This document shows, one piece after another, positions 36,864 to 44,114 of a stretch of DNA of 64,000 nt (position 1 is its first letter; every line of letters begins with the position of its first letter). A model generated the notes under the pieces. That model worked only from the letters and a program-made list of their open reading frames with translations, had not been told where the DNA came from and did no database searches. The DNA comes from Pantoea sp. Cy-639. Its GTDB lineage: Bacteria; Pseudomonadota; Gammaproteobacteria; Pseudomonadales; Pseudomonadaceae. The stretch is from assembly GCF_011752525.1 (NCBI RefSeq), contig NZ_VWXI01000004.1, positions 124,001 through 188,000 on the forward strand, in the 5' to 3' direction. Made by a program: the position numbers and the translations under genes.

Positions 36864-37826
36864 TCAGGCCGACGTCACCCGCCGTATGAACGCGACGATC
36901 CGTTCCCCCAGTTCGTGTGCCAGGGGCAGGTTCGGATTGCCATCGCTGTCGTGTTGCTGGCGCATGCCTGACGGACTGATGCGCAGCATATGGTTCATGC
37001 CGCCGATCAGCACCAGTTCGGCGTCGGGCTTGGCGGCCTTGAGCCGTTCGGCATCCGTCACTTCCACCTGCAGGTCGTTGCGCCCCTGGATGATCAGGGC
37101 CGGCATCGTGAGGCGGGCGAAGGCCGCCGCCGGGTCCTGACGCAGCAGCGAGATCAGGTAGGGCTGCACGCTGGGGCGCAACACCTGGCGTAACGGCGCG
37201 GGTACATCGATGCTGGTCTGCCCGGCCTGCAGCCGGTCGATCAGCGCCATGCCGGCGTTCAATTGCGCGGGTGGCAGGCGCTGGGTCAGCTGTTCGCGCA
37301 GCACATCGGCCACCGGCCGGCCACTGCCGGCCAGGGTGATCACCGCGCTGGCGCCGGCCGGCTCGGCGGCCAGGGTGGCGATCAGCGCGCCCTCGCTGTG
37401 GCCGACCAGAATCAGTGGGCCGAAGCGCGGGTCCTGGCGCAGTGCGCGGCCCCAGGCCACGGCGTCGGCGACATAGCGCTCGACGCTGAGGTCGCGCTCG
37501 TCGGGCGTGGCCGGCAGGCTGGCGGCCACGCCGCGTTTGTCGTAGCGCACGCTGGCGATGTGCTTGCTGGCCAGCAGCAGGGCCAGGCGCCTGAGGTTGT
37601 CGATGCGTCCTGTGGCGGGGTTGTTGCCGTCACGGTCGGTGGGGCCGGAGCCGGCGATGATCAGCACCACCGGTGGCGGGGTGTCCTGCTGGGGCAGCAA
37701 CAGGCTGCCGTGCAGCACGCCCTGGCCGGTGTCCAGGTCGATGGGGCGTTGCAGCACGGTGGGAGCGGCGGCTTGGGCGAGGCTGGCGCAGAACAGCAGG
37801 AGCAGGGCGGCGAGGCGCGACTTCAT
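36864..37826 (-). CDS. Exported alpha/beta hydrolase
   Basis: A 320-residue protein with a signal peptide (residues 1-20, SRLAALLLLFCASLAQAA) and an alpha/beta hydrolase domain. The oxyanion region is IIAGSGPTDRDGNN, the nucleophile elbow GHSEG (LILVGHSEGALIA), and the late acid/His are in GRNDLQVEV and GGMNHML. It looks like a periplasmic serine esterase or peptidase-like enzyme. ATG 37826 is chosen because it starts the signal peptide; the frame to 38003 overlaps aroC. Confidence 0.87.
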   Translation of the reverse strand: MKSRLAALLLLFCASLAQAAAPTVLQRPIDLDTGQGVLHGSLLLPQQDTPPPVVLIIAGSGPTDRDGNNPATGRIDNLRRLALLLASKHIASVRYDKRGVAASLPATPDERDLSVERYVADAVAWGRALRQDPRFGPLILVGHSEGALIATLAAEPAGASAVITLAGSGRPVADVLREQLTQRLPPAQLNAGMALIDRLQAGQTSIDVPAPLRQVLRPSVQPYLISLLRQDPAAAFARLTMPALIIQGRNDLQVEVTDAERLKAAKPDAELVLIGGMNHMLRISPSGMRQQHDSDGNPNLPLAHELGERIVAFIRRVTSA

Positions 37827-37992
37827 GGAGGGGACTACATGGTGGAGTGAGCATTGGACCGGGCGCAAAGGCAAAGGTTCGTGGGACGAGCCCCGCTCCC
37901 CGATCGTTCCTGGCCAGTGAAATCTACCCAAGTGACTGGCTTTCCGTATACTGGCCGCCTCCTTCACATTCAGGCTGATTCGCGGAGCGTCC

Positions 37993-39084
37993 ATGTCCGG
38001 CAATACCTACGGCAAGCTGTTCACTGTCACCACCGCTGGCGAGAGCCATGGTCCGGCGTTGGTCGCCATTGTCGATGGGTGCCCGCCCGGGCTGGAAATC
38101 TCCCTGGCCGACCTGCAGCACGACCTCGACCGCCGCAAGCCGGGCACCAGCCGGCACACGACCCAGCGCCAGGAACCGGACGAGGTGGAGATCCTTTCCG
38201 GGGTGTTCGAAGGCCGTACCACCGGTTGCTCGATCGGCCTGCTGATCCGCAACACCGACCAGAAGTCCAAGGACTACTCGGCGATCAAGGACCTGTTCCG
38301 CCCGGCCCACGCCGACTACACCTACCACCACAAATACGGTATCCGCGACTACCGTGGCGGTGGCCGCAGCTCGGCACGTGAGACCGCCATGCGCGTCGCA
38401 GCTGGCGCCATCGCCAAGAAGTACCTGGCCACCCAGGGCATCCGCGTGCGCGGCTACATGAGCCAGCTCGGCCCGATCGAGATCCCGTTCAAGACCTGGG
38501 ATTCGGTTGAGGACAACGCCTTCTTCAGCCCTGATCCGTCCAAGGTGCCGGAGCTGGAGGCCTACATGGACCAACTGCGCCGTGACCAGGACTCGGTCGG
38601 GGCGAAGATCACCGTGGTCGCCGAAGGCGTGATGCCCGGCCTGGGCGAGCCGATCTTCGATCGCCTCGACGCCGAGCTGGCCCATGCGCTGATGAGCATC
38701 AACGCGGTCAAGGGCGTGGAGATCGGCGCCGGCTTCGCCAGCGTCGCCCAGCGCGGTACCGAGCACCGTGACGAGCTGACCCCGGAAGGCTTCCTCAGCA
38801 ACAACGCCGGCGGCATTCTCGGCGGGATTTCCTCGGGCCAGCCGATCGTCGCCCACCTGGCGCTCAAGCCGACCTCGAGCATCACCACCCCGGGTCGTTC
38901 GATCGATGTCGACGGCAACCCGGTCGAGGTGATCACCAAGGGGCGTCACGATCCTTGCGTGGGCATCCGCGCCACGCCGATTGCCGAGGCGATGATGGCC
39001 ATCGTGCTGATGGACCACCTGCTGCGCCACCGTGCACAGAATGCCGAAGTGCGGGTCGGCACGCCGGTACTGCGCCAGCTCTGA
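37993..39084 (+). CDS. aroC: Chorismate synthase
   Basis: FMN-dependent enzyme converting EPSP to chorismate, the step directly after the EPSP synthase encoded at the window start. The 363-residue product has the family signatures [56 protein letters not shown] and [16 protein letters not shown]. Length and start ([20 protein letters not shown]) are canonical. A TATACT lies 40 bases upstream but without a clear -35. Confidence 0.98.
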   Translation: MSGNTYGKLFTVTTAGESHGPALVAIVDGCPPGLEISLADLQHDLDRRKPGTSRHTTQRQEPDEVEILSGVFEGRTTGCSIGLLIRNTDQKSKDYSAIKDLFRPAHADYTYHHKYGIRDYRGGGRSSARETAMRVAAGAIAKKYLATQGIRVRGYMSQLGPIEIPFKTWDSVEDNAFFSPDPSKVPELEAYMDQLRRDQDSVGAKITVVAEGVMPGLGEPIFDRLDAELAHALMSINAVKGVEIGAGFASVAQRGTEHRDELTPEGFLSNNAGGILGGISSGQPIVAHLALKPTSSITTPGRSIDVDGNPVEVITKGRHDPCVGIRATPIAEAMMAIVLMDHLLRHRAQNAEVRVGTPVLRQL

Positions 39085-39155
39085 CGGCGGTGTCGGCGCC
39101 AGTGCGGGACAGGCCTGCTGCCACAGCGAGTGGTCCGGTGGCAGTGGATCGGCTG

Positions 39156-40310
39156 ATGTCCCCTATCCCTTACTGGCGCCTGTCCAGCTTCTACCTGTGC
39201 TATTTCGCCCTGCTCGGCGGTACGGCGCCGTTCCTGGCCCTGTATTTCGACCATCTGGGTTTTTCTCCGGCGCGTATCGGCGAGTTGGTGGCGATCCCCA
39301 TGCTGATGCGCTGCATCGCCCCGAACCTGTGGGGCTGGCTCGGCGATCGCAGCGGCAGGCGGCTGTTGATCGTACGCTTGGGCGCCTTGTCGACGCTGGC
39401 GAGCTTTTCGCTGATCTTTTTCGCCAAGAGCTATGCCTGGCTGGCCCTGGTCATGGCGCTGCATGCGTTCTTCTGGCATGCGGTGCTGCCGCAGTTCGAG
39501 GTGATCACCCTGGCCCACCTGCACGGCCAGACCTCGCGCTACAGCCAGGTGCGGCTGTGGGGCTCGATCGGCTTCATCCTCACTGTGGTTGGCCTGGGCC
39601 GACTGTTCGAATGGCTGAGCCTGGATATCTACCCGGTGGCGCTGGTGAGCATCATGGCCACCATCGTCGCCGCCAGCCTGTGGGTGCCTAACGCGCAGCC
39701 GCTGGAACACGCCGAGCAGGGCAGGGCAGGCGGCTTCCTGCGCCAGTTGGCGGCACCGGGCGTGGTGGCGTTCTACCTGTGCGTGGCGCTGATGCAGCTC
39801 AGCCACGGGCCGTACTACACCTTCCTCACCCTGCACCTGGAGCACCTGGGCTATAGCCGCGGCGCCATCGGCCTGCTGTGGGCGCTGGGGGTGGTGGCCG
39901 AAGTGCTGGTGTTCATGGTCATGAGCCGGATCTTCGCGCGGGTCTCGGTGCGCCGGGTGCTGCTGGCCAGCTTCCTGCTGGCCGCGTTGCGCTGGCTGCT
40001 GTTGGGCAACCTGGCGCAGGAGCCGGCAGTGCTGGTGCTGGCCCAGGTGCTGCATGCCGCCACCTTCGGTTGCTTCCACGCCGCCAGCATCGCCTTCGTG
40101 CAAGCCAGCTTCGGCGCTCGCCAGCAGGGCCAGGGCCAGGCGCTGTACGCCGCGCTGTCGGGCACCGGCGGTGCATTGGGTGCGTTGTATTCGGGCTACA
40201 GCTGGAATCTGCTGGGGCCGCACTTCACCTTTGGTATGGCCAGCGTCGCGGCACTGGCGGCAGCCGTTATCATTGCCCTTTGTCTGAAAGAAAGCAGGAA
40301 CGACCCCTGA
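39156..40310 (+). CDS. MFS transporter of the HcaT-like family
   Basis: A 384-residue, 12-TM major facilitator: WRLSSFYLCYFALLGGTAPFLALYFDHLGF, WGWLGDRSGRRLLIV, and FFWHAVLPQFEVITLAHL are typical of the 3-phenylpropionate transporter (HcaT) group. Its substrate is not known. ATG 39156 starts the conserved segment; GTG codons at 39129 and 39138 are alternatives. Its stop overlaps the start of the cupin gene (TGATG), indicating a two-gene operon. Confidence 0.85.
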   Translation: MSPIPYWRLSSFYLCYFALLGGTAPFLALYFDHLGFSPARIGELVAIPMLMRCIAPNLWGWLGDRSGRRLLIVRLGALSTLASFSLIFFAKSYAWLALVMALHAFFWHAVLPQFEVITLAHLHGQTSRYSQVRLWGSIGFILTVVGLGRLFEWLSLDIYPVALVSIMATIVAASLWVPNAQPLEHAEQGRAGGFLRQLAAPGVVAFYLCVALMQLSHGPYYTFLTLHLEHLGYSRGAIGLLWALGVVAEVLVFMVMSRIFARVSVRRVLLASFLLAALRWLLLGNLAQEPAVLVLAQVLHAATFGCFHAASIAFVQASFGARQQGQGQALYAALSGTGGALGALYSGYSWNLLGPHFTFGMASVAALAAAVIIALCLKESRNDP

Positions 40311-40846
40311 TGAGCATCCTCAGTGTTTTCGACCCGTCCAGCCCGGAACTGCCGAACAAGGTGCTGACCCACCACGACGACATCGTCGCGACCCTGGCCG
40401 AGCACGGCGTGCGCTTGCAGCGCTGGGCGTCCGGTGCCCGCCTGCGTCCTGGCTGCGTCCAGGACGAGGTACTGGACGCCTGCCGCGTGCCGTTGGACCG
40501 CCTGATGAGCGAGCACGGCGCCAGTGCGTTCACGGTTTTCAGTCGCGATGGCGTCGACCCGATCCAGGCCGACCTGAGTGACGAGCATGTGCACGACGGC
40601 GATGAGGTGTTCGCGGTGATCAGTGGACGTGGCCAGGTCAGCCTGCGGTTCGATGGCGTGGTCTTCGCGGTGGTGTGCGAGAAGGACGATGTCCTGGTGA
40701 TCCCGGCCGGCACCCGACGCTGGATCGACCTGGGCGACAATCCGTTCTGCCTGGCGGTGCGCCTGTTCGGCAGCGAACAGGGCAAGACGCCGCGCTTTAC
40801 CGGCGATCGCGCCTGCCGTCAGTTTCTGGGTATCGACGAGCTCTGA
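40310..40846 (+). CDS. Acireductone-dioxygenase-like cupin with altered active site
   Basis: A 178-residue cupin clearly related to acireductone dioxygenase (ARD): GVRLQRW, EHVHDGDEV, VCEKDDVLVIPA and FTGD align in order. Three metal ligands of ARD remain (His93, His95, Glu99), but the fourth (AHTPHW in Klebsiella ARD) reads AGTRRW, giving Arg137, and the catalytic Arg two residues after the Glu is Phe101. Methionine salvage activity is therefore doubtful; no other mtn gene is near. It overlaps the preceding MFS gene by one base. Confidence 0.8.
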   Translation: MSILSVFDPSSPELPNKVLTHHDDIVATLAEHGVRLQRWASGARLRPGCVQDEVLDACRVPLDRLMSEHGASAFTVFSRDGVDPIQADLSDEHVHDGDEVFAVISGRGQVSLRFDGVVFAVVCEKDDVLVIPAGTRRWIDLGDNPFCLAVRLFGSEQGKTPRFTGDRACRQFLGIDEL

Positions 40847-40885
40847 CTGTTCCGGCACGGTCAGCCGGAACGGTTCGCGAGGCGA

Positions 40886-41158
40886 TCAGCGATAGGTCGG
40901 CAGGGCGAAGCGCTGCTGGCTCTGCAGCTTGGAGATCACCGGCAGCTCGTTCGGCTGTCCGGCCAGGTCGCGGCGGATCGCGCTGATCGCCCAGGACAGC
41001 TGTTCGGCACAGTGCAACTGCGCGTAGGACAGCACCCGGCGGGTCACCACGCCATCGCTGGCACGCAAGGTCAGCAGGATGCCGCCGTCAGGGCGTGACT
41101 GGGTGGTGACCTGGTAGGCCGAAAAGACCGATGCGAATTTTTCCTGGATGAGGTCCAT
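40886..41158 (-). CDS. DUF3509-type small protein
   Basis: A 90-residue soluble protein, MDLIQEKFASVFSAYQV..., SRPDGGILLTLR, SYAQLHCAEQLSWAISAIRRDL, which I associate with the Pseudomonas-specific DUF3509 family; the family name is from memory. Function unknown. CAGGAGTTGCC precedes the start. Convergent with the cupin gene. Confidence 0.78.
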   Translation of the reverse strand: MDLIQEKFASVFSAYQVTTQSRPDGGILLTLRASDGVVTRRVLSYAQLHCAEQLSWAISAIRRDLAGQPNELPVISKLQSQQRFALPTYR

Positions 41159-41282
41159 GGCAACTCCTGGCTGGTGTACGGGCAGACATGAGTAACCTGT
41201 TGCAGTGGCCGTGCCAGTGTCTTTATTTTGATAAATTCCTTTTAAATCAATGTGTTAAGTTGTTTTTTTTGGATTGTGCCCA

Positions 41283-41328
41283 GTGCATTTTGCATGACCG
41301 TGCATTTTGCACAGTGCAATTTGCACGG
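41283..41328. promoter_or_regulatory. Three tandem GTGCAWTTTGCAC palindromes, candidate operator
   Basis: GTGCATTTTGCAT (41283-41295), GTGCATTTTGCAC (41300-41312) and GTGCAATTTGCAC (41314-41326) are spaced 17 and 14 bases apart. The last two form a 31-base near-perfect dyad (41298-41328) centred at 41313. They follow an AT-rich stretch (41220-41275) and lie about 100 bases before the ankyrin gene. The binding protein is not recognised. Confidence 0.6.
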
Positions 41329-41427
41329 TGATAGCGTGGATCTCTGCGCTCGATAGAATCTGAACCTTGGACCTGCGCACGGTGCCTGACCAATACTTGG
41401 GCCCAGATAAATGCTAGGAGGTTCCAG

Positions 41428-41949
41428 ATGTCCGCCCAACAACCCGCCACCATGACCACTGAAGAAGCTGCGGCGTTCGCCGAAGAGGTCTTCGACCGTG
41501 CCCGCAACGGCGATGCGCAGATGCTTGGCCGCCTGCTGGTCGCCGGATTGCCTGTCGACCTGCGCAACCACAAGGGCGATACCCTGCTGATGCTGGCGAG
41601 TTACCACGGCCACCACGAAACCGTGCAGTTGCTTCTGGAGCATGGTGCCGATCCGCTGATCGCCAACGACAACGGCCAGCTGCCGATCGCCGGCGCGGCG
41701 TTCAAGGGCGACCAGGCCATGGTCCGGCTGATGCTCGAGCAGGGCGTGCCGGTGGATGCCGCGGCCGCCGACGGGCGTACGGCGTTGATGCTGGCGGCGA
41801 TGTTCAATCGCCTGGATATCCTCGACTACCTGCTGGCCCAGGGCGCCGACCCGGCGCACCGCGACGCCGCTGGCGCCACTGCCCTGATGGCCGCCCGCAC
41901 CATGGGGGCCGCCGACGCCGCGGCACGCCTCGAGGCACTGCTCGGCTAA
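41428..41949 (+). CDS. Ankyrin-repeat protein
   Basis: A 173-residue protein with about four ankyrin repeats: KGDTLLMLASYHGHHETVQLLLEHGADP, NGQLPIAGAAFKGDQAMVRLMLEQGVPV, DGRTALMLAAMFNRLDILDYLLAQGADP and a terminal repeat. There is no signal peptide, so it is cytoplasmic. Similar proteins (AnkB) in P. aeruginosa accompany catalase KatB; no catalase is next to it here. An ideal AGGAGG precedes the ATG, and the operator-like repeats lie upstream. Confidence 0.9.
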   Translation: MSAQQPATMTTEEAAAFAEEVFDRARNGDAQMLGRLLVAGLPVDLRNHKGDTLLMLASYHGHHETVQLLLEHGADPLIANDNGQLPIAGAAFKGDQAMVRLMLEQGVPVDAAAADGRTALMLAAMFNRLDILDYLLAQGADPAHRDAAGATALMAARTMGAADAAARLEALLG

Positions 41950-42010
41950 CCGTCCAGGGGCGTTTGCGGCTATCCTTGGCAGCTTTTACGCCAATGCGCA
42001 GGGCCCCCCA

Positions 42011-42541
42011 ATGAAAGACCAGTTGCTCGAATTCATCAGCCTCATCGGCGCCGGCTGCATGCGCGATGACGTCATCGAGCGCATCGCCGACGAGGCCGCC
42101 CAGGCCTATGCCGACCCCGCCGCCTTCCTCGCCGCCAATCCAGACATCAACTACGACGACAGCTTCCCGTTCCCGCTGGGTGAATGGGTGGTGGTCGGTA
42201 GTCTGCCGGATACCGTGCTGTTCCAGGCCGACAGCTACCAGGACCTGTTCCAGCAGATCAGCGATTCGTTCGACAAGAGCGTGCCGTTCACCCTCAAGCC
42301 CAAGCAGTTGGCACGCACCGAGGCGCTGACCGCGCTGAACCGCATCCAGGTGCAGATGGGCGCGCTGAACAAGGAAGCCGGTGGCTATGTGCTGTTGAAC
42401 TTCAGCCAGTTGCTCGATGACGAGCTGCAGATGGTGATGGTGGGCCAGCACGACCTGGCACGGGTGGTCGAACTGGGGGCGGCGCTGGGGATCAAGGTCG
42501 AGCCGGCACTGGAGGCGTTGAAGGTGGCGGTACACGTCTGA
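42011..42541 (+). CDS. Conserved hypothetical protein
   Basis: A 176-residue soluble protein I cannot assign. It begins KDQLLEFISLIGAGCMRDDVIERIADEAAQ and is otherwise mixed alpha/beta with an acidic character; INYDDSFPFPLGEWVVVGSLPDTVLFQADSYQDLF is its most distinctive segment. No membrane segment or signal peptide. It starts 62 bases after the ankyrin gene on the same strand, so it may share that transcript. Confidence 0.75.
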   Translation: MKDQLLEFISLIGAGCMRDDVIERIADEAAQAYADPAAFLAANPDINYDDSFPFPLGEWVVVGSLPDTVLFQADSYQDLFQQISDSFDKSVPFTLKPKQLARTEALTALNRIQVQMGALNKEAGGYVLLNFSQLLDDELQMVMVGQHDLARVVELGAALGIKVEPALEALKVAVHV

Positions 42542-42549
42542 AGGTCCGA

Positions 42550-42568
42550 GAGCCGGCATCGCCGGCTC
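42550..42568. terminator. Short GC hairpin between convergent genes
   Basis: Perfect 8-bp stem GAGCCGGC (42550-42557) with its complement (42561-42568) and a 3-base loop, between the hypothetical gene and the ZIP gene. No T-tract, so termination is uncertain. Confidence 0.45.
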
Positions 42569-42597
42569 CTGGCACTGTGTAGTCGGCCCGGCGCCTG

Positions 42598-43536
42598 TCA
42601 GCCCAGCGCGGTATCGAGGAACATCATCACCGCGAACCCGCCCATCAACCCCAGGGTCGCCGAAGTCTGGTGGCCATTGCGGTGGGTCTCGGGAATCACC
42701 TCGTGGGACACCACGAAGATCATCGCTCCCGCGGCCAGCCCCATGCTGATCGGATAGGCCAGGGCGAAGCCCGTTGAAATTCCCAGGCCGATCACCGCGC
42801 CCAGCGGTTCCATCAGGCCAGAACCGATCGCCACCAGCGCTGCCTTGAAGTTCGACAGCCCGGTGGCGCGCAGGGCCAGGGCAACGGCCAGGCCTTCGGG
42901 AATGTCCTGGATGGCGATGGCGCTGGTCAGCGGCAGGCCGATGCTCATGTCGCCATTGGCGAAGCTCACCCCGATGGCCATGCCTTCGGGCAGGTTGTGC
43001 AAGGTGATCGCCAGCACGAACAGCCAGACCCGGCTGATCCGCTCGGCCTCGGGTCCGCAGGGGCCGGTGCTTTCATGCTCGTGCGGAGTGAAGCGGTCGA
43101 GGCCAAGCATCAGCAGCACCCCCAGGCCCATGCCCAGCACCACGGTGAATGCCGCGGCCGGGCCGTTGCCGGTGATTTCGCGGGCGGCATCGAGGCCGGG
43201 GAGAATCAGCGAGAACGAGCTGGCGGCGAGCATCATCCCCGCGGCAAAGCCCAGCATCACGTCCTGGGTCCGCGCATTGACGTCGCGCAGGACCACGGCC
43301 AGCACTGCGCCCAGGGCGGTGGCGGCGAACCCGGACAAGCCGCCGAGCGTGGCCAGGCGCAGGTTGTCGGCATGTTCGCCGTTGACCGCGTTCCACAGGC
43401 TGGCCAGCAGCAGGGCGGCGATGGCCAGCAGGCTCAGCAACAGGCCGGCACTGAGCCAGGGCGTGCTCAGGGCCTGTTGCCGCCAGGCGCTGGCCAGTGA
43501 AGCAGGGGTGGTGCTTTGCGTGTGGGCTGGGAGCAT
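42598..43536 (-). CDS. ZIP-family divalent metal transporter
   Basis: A 312-residue membrane protein with about eight helices after a non-conserved N-terminus. The paired metal-site motifs of ZIP proteins are present: ITLHNLPEGMAIGV in TM4 (His, Asn, Glu) and AIQDIPEGLAVALAL in TM5. A His/Glu-containing loop (TPHEHESTGPCGPE) sits between TM3 and TM4. Likely takes up zinc or iron. No Zur or Fur box was recognised upstream. Confidence 0.88.
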   Translation of the reverse strand: MLPAHTQSTTPASLASAWRQQALSTPWLSAGLLLSLLAIAALLLASLWNAVNGEHADNLRLATLGGLSGFAATALGAVLAVVLRDVNARTQDVMLGFAAGMMLAASSFSLILPGLDAAREITGNGPAAAFTVVLGMGLGVLLMLGLDRFTPHEHESTGPCGPEAERISRVWLFVLAITLHNLPEGMAIGVSFANGDMSIGLPLTSAIAIQDIPEGLAVALALRATGLSNFKAALVAIGSGLMEPLGAVIGLGISTGFALAYPISMGLAAGAMIFVVSHEVIPETHRNGHQTSATLGLMGGFAVMMFLDTALG

Positions 43537-43664
43537 GCGGACCTCGAGGCTATGAATGAGGGCAGTCTATCCAGTGACCGGCACACCAGGCCAAGGATTC
43601 CCCTCTATCGGGACCATAGCCAGCTATGCTCTGCGGCATCGATGCAATTCAAGGGAGCGACGCC

Positions 43665-43856
43665 ATGGGTTCCACTTTCAATGGCCTGGTCGGCCTGATC
43701 ATCCTGGCCCTGGATATCTGGGCCATCCTCAACGTGGTCAAGAGCAGCGCCGAGATCGGCATCAAGGTGCTGTGGATCCTGCTGATCATATTGCTGCCGG
43801 TGCTGGGGCTGATCATCTGGGCGGTCGCCGGGCCGCGGGGCAATGTACGAATCTAG
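43665..43856 (+). CDS. PLDc_N-domain small membrane protein
   Basis: A 63-residue protein with two membrane helices (STFNGLVGLIILALDIWAILNVVKS, KVLWILLIILLPVLGLIIWAVAGP), matching the PLD nuclease N-terminal domain that precedes cardiolipin synthases. No phospholipase domain follows, so it is a stand-alone version. GGGAGCGAC precedes ATG 43665; an upstream frame from 43626 lacks a ribosome site. Confidence 0.82.
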   Translation: MGSTFNGLVGLIILALDIWAILNVVKSSAEIGIKVLWILLIILLPVLGLIIWAVAGPRGNVRI

Positions 43857-44114
43857 CCGGACTGCGTGTACGCCCGGAGCGGGTTCGCTTCGGGATGCAG
43901 GACACCAGTAACCCTGTCGATCCTGGGCAAACTCGTACCTGCAGGCCTGCCGGCGTCCTTGGATGTAGGGTTTCGACAAAATTTTCACACTCGATTTTTG
44001 AGAATTCGCGCCGCACAATGCTGCGCTGGTCCCTCGCCATGGTTGATGGCCGGGCCTCCGGCTGTCGGCGATTTCGCCTTTTCGCAAACCCGCAATCCTA
44101 GGACCTCTCCATTC

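Noticed and set aside
41283..41328. Sigma-54 promoter in the GTGCA repeats
   Set aside because: TTGCAC and TTGC elements occur, but the GG/GC spacing needed for -24/-12 boxes is wrong.
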